Positions 27,936-37,592 of a stretch of DNA of 64,000 nt are shown piece after piece. Every line of letters starts with the position of its first letter. The stretch's first letter is position 1. The stretch comes from Vibrio sp. MedPE-SWchi (lineage in GTDB: Bacteria > Pseudomonadota > Gammaproteobacteria > Enterobacterales > Vibrionaceae): assembly GCA_001874155.1 (NCBI GenBank), contig MPDB01000004.1, positions 99,448 through 163,447 on the forward strand. Reading direction: 5' to 3'. A program made the translations under genes and the position numbers. The notes beneath the pieces were generated by a model that made no database searches, was not told where the DNA came from, and was given only the letters and a program-made list of their open reading frames with translations.

Positions 27936-28364
27936 ATGGACATATCATCCAACACATCGAACATCCAGCCTTACGGCTCAAATAGTGGCATTAAACTTGC
28001 TTCAGAAAACAATGGTGCCCCGAACGTTTCCTCCCGAACGGAGGGTAGTAAAGCGTCAGAAATTAATCAGAGGCACGTTCAATCTGTTGAAGCAACAATC
28101 GAGCTCGTCAAACAGCGAGAAAAGCTTAACAAGCAAGAGCGTGAAATGATGGTAGAGCAGATGAATGATTTTATCTCCTCTATTAATACTGGTTTATCCT
28201 TCCGAGTTGATGAACAATCAGGAAGGGACGTTGTTACCATCTATGAAGCCAGTACTGGTGATATTATTCGCCAGATACCGGAAGAGGAGATGTTAGAGGT
28301 GTTGCGACGCCTTCGAGATCAAGCCGCCCGTTATTCATCTGGGTTGGTTATTGACAAGGTATAG
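27936..28364 (+). CDS. flaG: FlaG family flagellar protein
   Basis: A 142-residue FlaG protein. A variable polar N-terminal half (rich in Ser and Asn) is followed by the conserved domain (LSFRVDEQSGRDVVTIYEASTGDIIRQIPEEEMLEVLRRL). In polar flagellates FlaG influences filament length or stability, but the mechanism is not settled. First gene of the flaG-fliD-flaI-fliS set; RBS AAGGGAG. Confidence 0.95.
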   Translation: MDISSNTSNIQPYGSNSGIKLASENNGAPNVSSRTEGSKASEINQRHVQSVEATIELVKQREKLNKQEREMMVEQMNDFISSINTGLSFRVDEQSGRDVVTIYEASTGDIIRQIPEEEMLEVLRRLRDQAARYSSGLVIDKV

Positions 28365-28388
28365 AATCGTGTTTTTTGAGGTGATTTA

Positions 28389-30371
28389 ATGAGTTTAGGC
28401 CCTATGGGGATGAATACTGGCATGGATATCAATTCCATGGTCAGCAAAATTGTTAATGCGGAGCGTGCACCAAAGCAGCAACGTATTGATAATGAGCGGA
28501 CCAATATTGATGCTAGTATCAGTGCCTATGGTCGGCTCAAAGAGTCGCTGGATACGATGAAAAATCTCATGGCAAGCTTTCGTCAAGAGAAAGCGTTTGC
28601 AGCAAGAACGGTCGGCACAACCAATGAAAGTGTCGTCGCTGCAACCGCTAGTACGGAAGCCATGGCTGGGAGATATGCTGTCGATGTGTTGCAGCTTGCG
28701 CAGAGTCATAAAGTGGCGTCTGATGTTTTATCTACAGACGACAAATTTGGTCCTGGTAAGCTGCAGATTCAACTCGGCAAGAATGACTTCACGGTCGATG
28801 TCAGAGATAACGCCACACTCGTCGATGTGGTTCGAGAAATTAACAACAACAAAAGTAACCCTGGCGTTCGTGCTTCGGTTATTAATGATGTCGAAGGGCC
28901 AAGGCTCATCGTTGCATCAAACCTATCAGGGCAAGACAATGCCATCAAAATCTCCGCCGACGCGAGATTGAATGACCCTCTAAACAAACTCGAATACAAA
29001 ACGCTTGAAGAGCGCGTTAAAGATCTTGAAAAAGCACGATCTGCTGCTCAAGAGCTCATTAATCCTCTATCGCCACTTGAGCAAAAATTTGCTCAAAAGG
29101 TCGCTGACACGATTAGCGATGCTGCGAAAGGCATTGATGAAGAGCTTGCTGATGAAGCGTCAGAGGCCGCATTAGCCGCTGACCCATCTGCAGATAAAGC
29201 GGGCAGTGAGTTATCAAAAGACGGCATTACCGCCGCTGCCGATGCGACAAAATATCAAAAGCCCCAAGATAGAATCCCTGGTTGGACAGAAACCGCCTCG
29301 GGAACACTGCTCGATTCTTATTATGAACCCGCGCCAGAGTTAGACGCTAAAGCTCTTGAGAAAGCGCCGGATGTTCCGGGGTGGAATAACAGTGCTTCCG
29401 GGACTTTGACAGACTCTTACGTTACGCCCAAAGAAGCCAAACAAGCACTTGACCAAAAGCTCGCCGATGAAAAAGCAGCAATAGAGCGAGCCGTTGCCTC
29501 TGGTGAAATGACGCCAGAGCGTGCCAAACAATTAGAAAGAGCGAAGCTAACCCCTGAAGAGCGAGCTTACCTTGAACGTGTTGACCAGGCGGATGCTGAT
29601 CTACTCTCAGCGCAGAAAGCGTTTGATACCTATGTGGGTATGACACAAGTTCAGGCAGCTCAAGACTCCAAAGTTATGCTCGACGGCGTCGCTCAATTAT
29701 CCAGCCACAACAATGTTATAGAAAACGCGATTGAAGGCGTTGATTTGACCGTTAAAGGAAAATCAGAGGTGGGGAAAGCGCCGGCTGAAATTGACATCGA
29801 ATACGATAGACAAGGTGTTCGAGAAGATATTGAACAGTTTGTTGCAGCGTACAATCAGTTCTACCAAACCAGCAAAGAGTTAGGCAGTGTTGACCCTAGA
29901 ACGGGGCAAGCAGGCCCTCTAGCCGGTGACAGTATCGTAAGAAGTGCAGATTCAAGGCTGAAATCGGTGTTCTCATCAAGTATTGAACCTGCGCCCGATG
30001 AGCTGAAAAGTCTAACCGAGTTTGGTATCACGACCACCAGGCAAGGTACGCTCGAAATTAATTACAACATGCTCGATCGCCAACTGAATAATAACTTCAC
30101 CAAGATTGGTGATTTCTTTGGTGGTAACCAAGGCTTCGCTAAAAAAGTTGAAGACGCGATCAACAGCATGACAAACGCAACGGGCTCAATTCGAACTCGA
30201 GAGCAAAGTTTAGTGGAGAGAAATTACCGCTTGAATGACGATCAGGCGGCACTCGATCGCCGTATGGATGGACTCGAGAAACGGACCCACTCCAAATTTG
30301 CCAGCATGCAAGACACAACCAGTAAGATGCAGTACCAATTAGCGGGAATGATGAACGCACTAGGGCGATAA
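28389..30371 (+). CDS. fliD: Flagellar filament cap protein FliD (HAP2)
   Basis: A 660-residue cap protein that promotes flagellin polymerisation at the filament tip. The N-terminal FliD domain (MGMNTGMDINSMVSKIVNAERAP; AMAGRYAVDVLQLAQSHKVAS) and the C-terminal domain (DIEQFVAAYNQFY; LERNYRLNDDQAALDRRMDGLEKR coiled coil) are normal. It is about 190 residues longer than enteric FliD because of an Ala/Glu/Lys-rich insertion at about residues 200-410. The insertion carries two copies of a PGW-x3-ASGTL-x-DSY motif. The insertion should lie in the surface-exposed part of the cap. Confidence 0.96.
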   Translation: MSLGPMGMNTGMDINSMVSKIVNAERAPKQQRIDNERTNIDASISAYGRLKESLDTMKNLMASFRQEKAFAARTVGTTNESVVAATASTEAMAGRYAVDVLQLAQSHKVASDVLSTDDKFGPGKLQIQLGKNDFTVDVRDNATLVDVVREINNNKSNPGVRASVINDVEGPRLIVASNLSGQDNAIKISADARLNDPLNKLEYKTLEERVKDLEKARSAAQELINPLSPLEQKFAQKVADTISDAAKGIDEELADEASEAALAADPSADKAGSELSKDGITAAADATKYQKPQDRIPGWTETASGTLLDSYYEPAPELDAKALEKAPDVPGWNNSASGTLTDSYVTPKEAKQALDQKLADEKAAIERAVASGEMTPERAKQLERAKLTPEERAYLERVDQADADLLSAQKAFDTYVGMTQVQAAQDSKVMLDGVAQLSSHNNVIENAIEGVDLTVKGKSEVGKAPAEIDIEYDRQGVREDIEQFVAAYNQFYQTSKELGSVDPRTGQAGPLAGDSIVRSADSRLKSVFSSSIEPAPDELKSLTEFGITTTRQGTLEINYNMLDRQLNNNFTKIGDFFGGNQGFAKKVEDAINSMTNATGSIRTREQSLVERNYRLNDDQAALDRRMDGLEKRTHSKFASMQDTTSKMQYQLAGMMNALGR

Positions 30372-30408
30372 CCGCTATCAGCGTGAGTAATAGCGTTAGG
30401 AAAGGGCA

Positions 30409-30729
30409 ATGGCGTTAGCAGAGGTTATGGGGCACACCCAAGATATTCGTGAGATCGATCACCAAATTACACTGACTTTGCAGAAAAATGACTTTGATGC
30501 TGAAGAAATCGTTGGACTGGTCGATAAAAGGGAACAGATATTGCAAAATATCTTAAACTATATAAAAGAAAATCCGAGTTTTGCTGAGTCAGAAGATTGG
30601 CTCTCTTTAGTTGAACAGACCAAAAAGGTTGTTGCGTTAATGCAGTCAGAAACAATACAGCTAGGTAATAACCTGAAAAAATACCGTTACGGTAATAAGT
30701 CGGTTCAACAGTACAAGAAGTTTTTATAA
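30409..30729 (+). CDS. flaI: FlaI, FliT-like flagellar chaperone/rod-associated protein
   Basis: A 106-residue, mostly helical protein located between fliD and fliS, the position of flaI in Vibrio polar flagellar clusters. Size and place resemble FliT, the FliD export chaperone, but sequence similarity by eye is weak. RBS AGGAAAGG precedes the ATG; fliS follows after 12 bp. Confidence 0.8.
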   Translation: MALAEVMGHTQDIREIDHQITLTLQKNDFDAEEIVGLVDKREQILQNILNYIKENPSFAESEDWLSLVEQTKKVVALMQSETIQLGNNLKKYRYGNKSVQQYKKFL

Positions 30730-30741
30730 AAGAGGATAGTT

Positions 30742-31152
30742 ATGCGTGGTTCATTACAGGCATACAAGAAAGTATCAGTAGACAGTCAGTTAAGTGCTGC
30801 TTCTCCGCACAAGATTGTTCAAATGCTAATGGCTGGCGCTATTGAGCGACTGATACAAGGTAAAGCCGCGATGCAGCAAGGAAACATTCCTGTTAAAGGG
30901 GAGCGTTTAGGTAAAGCGTTGGACATCATTATCAGCTTAAGAAGCTGCTTATCGATGAGCGATGGCGGAGACGTTGCAAAAAATTTGGACCAATTGTATG
31001 AATTCATGATCACTCAAATTTCAGCGGCAAATCATCAAAATGATCCACAGCCGATTGACGATGTGATTGATATCATCCGTGAAATAAAGTCAGCGTGGGA
31101 TCAAATTCCGGCAGAATATCATAATTTAACTGCTACTGACGTTGGGATGTAA
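30742..31152 (+). CDS. fliS: Flagellin export chaperone FliS
   Basis: A 136-residue FliS. The family start (LQAYKKVSVDSQLSAASPHKIVQMLM) and helical bundle pattern are clear. It binds the C terminus of flagellin in the cytoplasm and prevents early polymerisation. Last gene of the flaG set, followed by an intrinsic terminator. Confidence 0.96.
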   Translation: MRGSLQAYKKVSVDSQLSAASPHKIVQMLMAGAIERLIQGKAAMQQGNIPVKGERLGKALDIIISLRSCLSMSDGGDVAKNLDQLYEFMITQISAANHQNDPQPIDDVIDIIREIKSAWDQIPAEYHNLTATDVGM

Positions 31153-31229
31153 TAACTAAGCAAAAGATGACATTACGCTCACATCGAGCAATTGCTTTGT
31201 TGCCTTATTTTTTTTATCAAATAAAATAG

Positions 31230-31260
31230 AAGCCACTAACATCGTTGTAGTGGCTTTTTT
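31230..31260 (+). terminator. Intrinsic terminator after fliS
   Basis: Stem AAGCCACTA / TAGTGGCTT with a 9-base loop, followed by a T run. It separates the flaG-fliS unit from flrA, so flrA needs its own promoter within 31261-31378. Confidence 0.9.
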
Positions 31261-31378
31261 GTTGCTGAATTATATAAATTGTCTATCGTTATAGTAGCCC
31301 TTTTCAAAGTAAGCGCCCCGTTTCCGGTATTTAGATTTAGCCACCAACTTATCAAAATGAAGGCAATCATTCTCACCT

Positions 31379-32851
31379 ATGCATGGTTTAGCAAAAATAC
31401 TTGTCATTGAAGATGACGCACAAGTGCGAACTAATCTGAGTAATATTTTAGAATTCGTTGGAGAGCAGTGTGAAGTCGTGACGTCTGATCAAATCGAAGA
31501 GATCGATTGGTCAAAGTTTGCAGCAGGATGCATTATTGGTTCTATTCAGGGACAAGTCTTGCCTTTAAGCTTGAGTCAAAAGCTTTCATCCACTCATCAT
31601 ATTCCCCTACTCGTTGCCGGTAAGCAGTCTTACCCAGTAGATGATTATCCTCAATATGTTGGTGAGCTGGATTTTCCACTTAATTATCCTCAGCTGAGCG
31701 AAGCGCTCAGACACTGTAAAGACTTCCTTGGTCGCAAAGGCGTTCAAGTCTCAGCTGCATCACGTAAAAATACCCTGTTTCGCAGTCTCGTAGGGCAAAG
31801 TCTTGGCATTAAAGAAGTTCGTCATCTCATTGAGCAAGTTTCAGATACCGATGCCAATGTACTGATTCTTGGTGAGTCAGGGACGGGTAAAGAAGTCGTT
31901 GCTCGTAATATTCACTACCACTCAGCACGAAGAAACGGTCCTTTTGTACCAATCAACTGTGGTGCGATTCCACCTGACTTACTTGAGAGTGAGCTGTTTG
32001 GACATGAAAAAGGCGCATTTACAGGGGCAATTACCTCTCGTAAAGGACGCTTTGAGCTTGCAGAAGGCGGCACACTGTTTTTGGATGAGATCGGTGACAT
32101 GCCGATGCCAATGCAGGTTAAGCTGTTGCGCGTACTTCAAGAGCGAAGTTTTGAGCGAGTGGGGGGCAACACCACTATTCGTGTCAATGTTCGTGTGGTG
32201 GCGGCGACCCATAGAAATCTCGAAGGCATGATCGATGAAGAATCATTCCGTGAAGATTTATATTACCGATTGAATGTCTTCCCAATTGAAATGCCCGCGC
32301 TTAAAGAGCGTAAAGAAGACGTTCCTTTGCTCATTCAAGAGCTGATGACTCGAATGGAAGCGGAAGGCAGCCAACCAATCTGCTTTACGCCTCGCTCTAT
32401 CAACTCTCTAATGGAACACGATTGGCCAGGGAATGTACGAGAGTTAGCTAACTTAATTGAAAGAATGGTGATCTTGTACCCAAATAGCTTAGTGGACGTA
32501 AATCATCTTCCGACTAAATATCGTTACAGTGATATTCCTGAGTTCCAACCTGAAAAAGCCAGCTTTGCTTCAATTGAAGAGCAAGAGCGCGATGTCTTTG
32601 CTGACATTTTCTCAGAAGACTTTAGCCTTGATAGTGCAGAACCGTTCCAAGACCATGTGAATGATCATGCACCGCAGTCATTGCCTCCAGAGGGTTTAAA
32701 CCTGAAAGAGCTTCTGGCTGAGCTCGAAGTTAACATGATCAATCAAGCGTTAGATGCACAGAGTGGTGTGGTGGCAAGAGCGGCCGATATGCTTGGCATG
32801 CGAAGAACCACGCTAGTTGAGAAAATGCGAAAGTATAATTTGCAGCGATAA
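31379..32851 (+). CDS. flrA: FlrA, sigma-54-dependent master regulator of flagellar genes
   Basis: A 490-residue FleQ/FlrA-type activator. The N-terminal receiver-like domain keeps ILVIEDD but has no Asp at the usual phosphorylation position (GCIIGSIQG), as in FleQ. The AAA+ domain has Walker A GESGTGKE (165-172), the sigma-54 contact loop GAFTGA (212-217) and Walker B LFLDEIGD (233-240). The C-terminal Fis-type HTH is at about 462-490. It activates class II genes such as flrBC; the matching sigma-54 promoter is at 32905. FleQ-type proteins respond to cyclic-di-GMP and to FlhG. Confidence 0.96.
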   Translation: MHGLAKILVIEDDAQVRTNLSNILEFVGEQCEVVTSDQIEEIDWSKFAAGCIIGSIQGQVLPLSLSQKLSSTHHIPLLVAGKQSYPVDDYPQYVGELDFPLNYPQLSEALRHCKDFLGRKGVQVSAASRKNTLFRSLVGQSLGIKEVRHLIEQVSDTDANVLILGESGTGKEVVARNIHYHSARRNGPFVPINCGAIPPDLLESELFGHEKGAFTGAITSRKGRFELAEGGTLFLDEIGDMPMPMQVKLLRVLQERSFERVGGNTTIRVNVRVVAATHRNLEGMIDEESFREDLYYRLNVFPIEMPALKERKEDVPLLIQELMTRMEAEGSQPICFTPRSINSLMEHDWPGNVRELANLIERMVILYPNSLVDVNHLPTKYRYSDIPEFQPEKASFASIEEQERDVFADIFSEDFSLDSAEPFQDHVNDHAPQSLPPEGLNLKELLAELEVNMINQALDAQSGVVARAADMLGMRRTTLVEKMRKYNLQR

Positions 32852-32904
32852 ACTGTCAATAACTTGTCGTTACGTTAAGTTATTGAAAAGTAAAGCAAAT
32901 AGCC

Positions 32905-32920
32905 TGGCTTGCTAATTGCA
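32905..32920 (+). promoter_or_regulatory. Sigma-54 promoter of flrBC
   Basis: TGGC-N7-TTGCA with exact -24/-12 spacing, 38 bp before the flrB ATG. Expected target of FlrA. Confidence 0.85.
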
Positions 32921-32957
32921 TGTTAGGCTATTGTAGTTTTATTGGCAGAAAGTCGAC

Positions 32958-34016
32958 ATGCAAACACAAGAATCAACAGAACATCAATCACATTTAGGGT
33001 CATTGGAAGATCAGGTTGAGCGCTATAAGCAGGTGCTTGATGTGATGCCGGCTGGCGTGATTCTGCTCGACACCCAAGGTGTTGTAAGAGAAGCAAACCC
33101 AGAAGCACAAAAATTGCTAGAAGTGCCTTTGATTGGTGAAAAATGGTTCACGATCATCCAGGCAGCATTCTCTCCACGTGAAGACGATGGCCATGAAATC
33201 TCGCTGCGCAATGGACGAAAAGTGAGATTGGCGATTTCCGCATCGCACACGGGCCAACTTATTCTGATCACCGACCTGACCGAAACTCGACTGCTTCAAT
33301 CACGTATCGGCGATCTTCAACGTTTATCGTCGTTAGGCAAAATGGTGGCGTCCCTTGCGCATCAAGTTCGAACGCCGCTTTCCAGTGCTATGCTTTATGC
33401 GTCGAACCTGGCCGCGCCGAACCTTCCTAATGCAACCAAAGATCGTTTTCAATCCAAGCTGATGGATCGATTGCATGACCTAGAAAAACAGGTCAACGAT
33501 ATGTTGCTGTTTGCAAAAGGCGGCGACAACAAAGTCGTTAAGCCTTTTACCATTGAAGAGTTAGTCTCGGAATTCAACCCAATGGTTGAGACGGCACTTA
33601 AGAACAACCAAATAGATTATCACCTAGAAGTAGAGGAAGAGCAGACCAAGCTTCTAGGCAATGCCAATGCGATAGCATCCGCGCTCAGTAACCTCGTGCT
33701 AAACGCGATTCAAATCAGTGGCAAAAACGCTCAAATCGACGTGTTCTTTCGCCCCGTCAAAGACACGCTAAAAATATCGGTTCAAGATAGTGGACCTGGT
33801 GTCCCGAAAGAGCTGCAGAGCAAAATTATGGAACCGTTTTTTACAACGCGCTCTCAAGGCACCGGTCTAGGGCTTGCTGTAGTACAAATGGTTTGCCGTG
33901 CCCACGACGGCCAATTAGAGCTCATCTCAGAGCAGGGCGAGGGTGCGTGTTTCACCATGAGCATTCCGCTGCAACACGCGAGGTCTGACGCTCACGAATT
34001 ATCTAATGGAGAATAA
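32958..34016 (+). CDS. flrB: FlrB, sensor histidine kinase
   Basis: A 352-residue soluble kinase without membrane segments. A PAS domain occupies about residues 20-115. The H box is SLAHQVRTPLSS with His135, and the ATPase domain has NLVLNA, DSGPGVP and GTGLGLAV. It phosphorylates FlrC. flrC starts two bases after its stop, so the two are co-translated. Confidence 0.96.
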   Translation: MQTQESTEHQSHLGSLEDQVERYKQVLDVMPAGVILLDTQGVVREANPEAQKLLEVPLIGEKWFTIIQAAFSPREDDGHEISLRNGRKVRLAISASHTGQLILITDLTETRLLQSRIGDLQRLSSLGKMVASLAHQVRTPLSSAMLYASNLAAPNLPNATKDRFQSKLMDRLHDLEKQVNDMLLFAKGGDNKVVKPFTIEELVSEFNPMVETALKNNQIDYHLEVEEEQTKLLGNANAIASALSNLVLNAIQISGKNAQIDVFFRPVKDTLKISVQDSGPGVPKELQSKIMEPFFTTRSQGTGLGLAVVQMVCRAHDGQLELISEQGEGACFTMSIPLQHARSDAHELSNGE

Positions 34017-34018
34017 CA

Positions 34019-35425
34019 ATGGCACAAAGTAAGGTCTTGATAGTAGAAGACGATGAAGGTCTACGTGAAGCTTTGGTTGATACATTGGCTCTCGCTGGTT
34101 ACGAATGGCTTGAGGCTGACAGCGCTGAAGATGCACTGGTTAAGCTGAAATCGAACTCGATAGACATCGTCGTTTCCGACGTTCAAATGGCGGGCATGGG
34201 CGGCTTAGCCTTATTAAGAAACATCAAACAGCATTGGCCCAACCTTCCCGTTCTTCTCATGACGGCCTACGCCAACATTGAAGACGCGGTGTCTGCCATG
34301 AAAGACGGTGCGATTGATTACATGGCGAAGCCATTTGCTCCAGAAGTGTTGTTAAACATGGTGAGCCGCTATGCCCCCGTTCGCTCTGACGATAACGGTG
34401 ATGCAATTGTGGCTGACGAGAAAAGCCTCAAACTATTAGCATTGGCCGACAAAGTGGCCAAAACCGATGCAAACGTGATGGTGCTCGGCCCAAGTGGCTC
34501 GGGCAAAGAAGTGATGTCTCGTTACATTCACAATGCATCGAACCGTAAAAATGGGCCTTTCGTTGCGATTAACTGCGCCGCTATTCCAGACAACATGCTG
34601 GAAGCGACTCTGTTTGGTTATGAAAAGGGGGCATTCACCGGTGCCGTGCAGGCGTGCCCAGGTAAATTTGAACAAGCCCAAGGCGGCACCATTTTATTGG
34701 ATGAAATCAGTGAAATGGACCTCAATCTACAGGCGAAACTGCTGCGCGTTATTCAGGAAAGAGAAGTGGAGCGCTTAGGCAGCCGAAAAAGTATTCAGCT
34801 TGATGTTCGTGTGCTGGCGACCAGTAACCGAGATCTGAAGCAGTACGTACTGGAAGGCAACTTCCGAGAAGATTTGTACTATCGCTTGAACGTGTTCCCA
34901 ATTACTTGGCCTGCGCTATGTGAACGAGTTGGGGATATAGAGCCCTTAGCGGCGCATTTGGTTGAGCGTCACTGTAAAAAACTGGGATTACCGGTTCCTC
35001 AATTTAATGCCGATGCCGTCAGAAAACTGATGAGCTACACATGGCCAGGCAACGTTCGTGAGCTTGATAATGTGGTTCAGAGAGCGCTTATTCTTAGTGA
35101 CAACCAGAACATCACGGGCGAGCATATTCTGCTTGAAGGGATCGATTGGCAAGACGCGAGCAGTTTGCAGCAAGTGGTCGAAACGGGCACCGCAGTGCCA
35201 ACCGTGAAGCCTGTTGCCGAAGTTGATTCTCCATACCAAAGCGCTGTTTCATCGTCTGGTCTGGGGGGAGAACTGCGTGACCAAGAGTACAGCATCATCT
35301 TAGACACGCTCGTTGAGTGCAACGGTCGACGTAAAGAGATGGCCGAAAAGTTGGGTATTAGTCCAAGAACCTTGCGCTATAAGCTAGCAAAAATGCGGGA
35401 TGCAGGCATTGATGTGCCGGGCTAA
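34019..35425 (+). CDS. flrC: FlrC, sigma-54-dependent response regulator
   Basis: A 468-residue activator. Receiver domain with the acidic pair and phospho-acceptor Asp54 ([10 protein letters not shown]) and the conserved KPF Lys; AAA+ domain with Walker A GPSGSGKE (157-164) and GAFTGA (204-209); C-terminal Fis-type HTH (about 430-465). Phosphorylated FlrC switches on class III sigma-54 promoters for the hook-basal body; good candidates here are 35454 and 41349. Confidence 0.96.
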   Translation: MAQSKVLIVEDDEGLREALVDTLALAGYEWLEADSAEDALVKLKSNSIDIVVSDVQMAGMGGLALLRNIKQHWPNLPVLLMTAYANIEDAVSAMKDGAIDYMAKPFAPEVLLNMVSRYAPVRSDDNGDAIVADEKSLKLLALADKVAKTDANVMVLGPSGSGKEVMSRYIHNASNRKNGPFVAINCAAIPDNMLEATLFGYEKGAFTGAVQACPGKFEQAQGGTILLDEISEMDLNLQAKLLRVIQEREVERLGSRKSIQLDVRVLATSNRDLKQYVLEGNFREDLYYRLNVFPITWPALCERVGDIEPLAAHLVERHCKKLGLPVPQFNADAVRKLMSYTWPGNVRELDNVVQRALILSDNQNITGEHILLEGIDWQDASSLQQVVETGTAVPTVKPVAEVDSPYQSAVSSSGLGGELRDQEYSIILDTLVECNGRRKEMAEKLGISPRTLRYKLAKMRDAGIDVPG

Positions 35426-35453
35426 AAGTGCGTCAAATTAGTCGTTTACAATA

Positions 35454-35469
35454 TGGCGTAATAATTGCA
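35454..35469 (+). promoter_or_regulatory. Sigma-54 promoter of fliEFGHIJ
   Basis: TGGC-N7-TTGCA with exact spacing, 52 bp ahead of the fliE ATG. Expected FlrC target. Confidence 0.85.
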
Positions 35470-35520
35470 TAAATTGGTTAGGAATTAGCATAAGTCAAAG
35501 AATTGGCATTAGAGGTTGTT

Positions 35521-35832
35521 ATGAGAATCGATGGTCTTCAAGGAGAGATGCAAGCGTTAAAGCTTGAGGCGACAAATACAAAACCGACGGCAACAGGGCA
35601 CACTGTTGGGGCGGATTTTGGAAATATGCTGACCAAGGCGATCAACAATGTGAATGGTCTACAAAAAGCCTCTGGCGATCTTCAAATGCGCTTTGACCGT
35701 GGTGACGAAGACGTTTCTCTTTCTGATGTCATGATTGCTCGAAACAAATCGAGTGTTGCTTTTGAGGCGACCATACAAGTACGAAACAAGCTTGTAGAGT
35801 CGTACAAAGAACTGATGAACATGCCAGTATAG
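35521..35832 (+). CDS. fliE: Flagellar hook-basal body protein FliE
   Basis: A 103-residue FliE that joins the MS ring to the rod. The C-terminal half is conserved (DVMIARNKSSVAFEATIQVRNKLVESYKELMNMPV). The frame continues upstream to a TTG at 35503, but AGAGG precedes the ATG at 35521 and gives the usual FliE length. First gene of the fliEFGHIJ unit. Confidence 0.96.
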   Translation: MRIDGLQGEMQALKLEATNTKPTATGHTVGADFGNMLTKAINNVNGLQKASGDLQMRFDRGDEDVSLSDVMIARNKSSVAFEATIQVRNKLVESYKELMNMPV

Positions 35833-35846
35833 ATTAGGTAATTAAC

Positions 35847-37592
35847 GTGGCCGACGATACCCAAACAACAGACTTAGCGCTAACGGACTCTGCAGACAGT
35901 CACTCGATGGTCGCCAGCTCCGATCTTGATGCGCACGCTCAAAACCCTGATCTTGATGAAAAGAGTTCATCGAAATTTGATATGGCGATTGGTGATTTAG
36001 ACCTACTTCGTCAAGTGGTTCTTGTTCTTTCCATTTCCATCTGTGTTGCGTTAATCGTCATGCTGTTTTTCTGGGTTAAAGAGCCAGAGATGCGCCCACT
36101 TGGCGCGTATGAAACCGATGAATTGATCCCCGTCTTAGATTATCTCGATCAACAAAAACTTGAGTACAAACTGGATGGCAACACCATACTGGTTCCTGTC
36201 AGCGAATATAACAGCCTAAAGCTTAACCTGTCTCGAGCGGGATTGAATCAGCAGCGCAATGCGGGCGATGAGATTCTAATGCAAGACATGGGCTTTGGCG
36301 TATCACAACGTCTCGAACTGGAACGACTAAAACTCAGTCGAGAACGCCAATTATCAAAAGCAATGGAAGAGATGAATCAAGTGCGCCGAGCACGCGTTCT
36401 ACTCGCATTGCCTAAACAAAGTGTTTTTGTCCGTCATAACCAAGAAGCGTCGGCGTCGGTTTTTCTTACCCTAAGAACGGGCACTAACCTACGACAAACC
36501 GAAGTGGACTCGATCGTCGACATGGTTGCAAGTGCTGTACCCGGCATGAAACCAACTCGAGTGACGGTGACAGACCAACACGGTCGACTACTCAGCTCTG
36601 GATCTCAAGATCCTGCTTCTGCCGCGCGTAGAAAAGAGCACGAGCTTGAACGCAAGCAAGAACAAGCTATGCGCGAGAAAATTGACTCTGTTCTTATCCC
36701 TATTCTTGGCTTTGGTAACTATACCGCTCAGGTTGATATCGAACTGGATTTCAGCGCCATTGAGCAAACTCGAAAACAGTTTGACCCGAATACACCCGCG
36801 ACGCGAAGCGAATATACGCTTGAAGATTACAATAACGGTAACGTCGTAGCAGGCGTGCCTGGTGCTCTGAGTAATCAGCCTCCGGCCGATGCTTCTATTC
36901 CGCAAGACGTTGCTCAAATGAAAGATGGCTCGGTTCTTGGTCAAGGGTCGGTTCACAAAGAAGCCACCCGAAATTTTGAGCTTGATACCACTATCAGCCA
37001 CGAAAGACGCCAAGCGGGCACGATCAACCGTCAAACCGTCGCCGTAGCGATTAAAAATCAGAGCTCTGTGAATCCAGAGACCGGCGAAACCACCTATACT
37101 CCGCTGAGTGAAGGCGATTTGAACTCAATCAGACAGGTACTGATAGGCGCTGTTGGTTTTAATGAAGGTCGTGGTGATTTGCTAAACGTATTAAGCATGA
37201 ACTTTGCTGTGCCTGAGATGGAAACCATTGCCGATGTTCCTATTTGGGAGCACCCGAACTTCAACGATTGGATCCGTTGGTTTGCAAGTGCATTAGTGAT
37301 TGTGGTGGTCATTCTTGTATTGGTTCGCCCTGCAATGAAGAAATTGCTCAACCCTGCTGCTGAAGAAGATGAAGGTATGTACGGGCCAGATGGAATGCCT
37401 ATCGGCGCTGATGGTGAAACCAGCCTCATTGGTGGTGACATCGAGGGTGGTGAACTGTTTGAGTTTGGTTCGAGCATTGATTTACCAAATCTCCATAAAG
37501 ACGAAGATGTACTCAAAGCTGTTCGTGCATTAGTGGCCAATGAACCTGAGCTTGCGGCTCAAGTTGTGAAGAACTGGATGGAAGATGCCTAA
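35847..37592 (+). CDS. fliF: Flagellar MS-ring protein FliF
   Basis: A 581-residue MS-ring protein. Two membrane helices at about residues 52-75 and 470-492 flank the periplasmic ring-building domains. The acidic C-terminal tail (about 540-581) is the FliG-binding segment. The start is GTG. Its end overlaps fliG by 8 bp. Confidence 0.97.
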   Translation: MADDTQTTDLALTDSADSHSMVASSDLDAHAQNPDLDEKSSSKFDMAIGDLDLLRQVVLVLSISICVALIVMLFFWVKEPEMRPLGAYETDELIPVLDYLDQQKLEYKLDGNTILVPVSEYNSLKLNLSRAGLNQQRNAGDEILMQDMGFGVSQRLELERLKLSRERQLSKAMEEMNQVRRARVLLALPKQSVFVRHNQEASASVFLTLRTGTNLRQTEVDSIVDMVASAVPGMKPTRVTVTDQHGRLLSSGSQDPASAARRKEHELERKQEQAMREKIDSVLIPILGFGNYTAQVDIELDFSAIEQTRKQFDPNTPATRSEYTLEDYNNGNVVAGVPGALSNQPPADASIPQDVAQMKDGSVLGQGSVHKEATRNFELDTTISHERRQAGTINRQTVAVAIKNQSSVNPETGETTYTPLSEGDLNSIRQVLIGAVGFNEGRGDLLNVLSMNFAVPEMETIADVPIWEHPNFNDWIRWFASALVIVVVILVLVRPAMKKLLNPAAEEDEGMYGPDGMPIGADGETSLIGGDIEGGELFEFGSSIDLPNLHKDEDVLKAVRALVANEPELAAQVVKNWMEDA

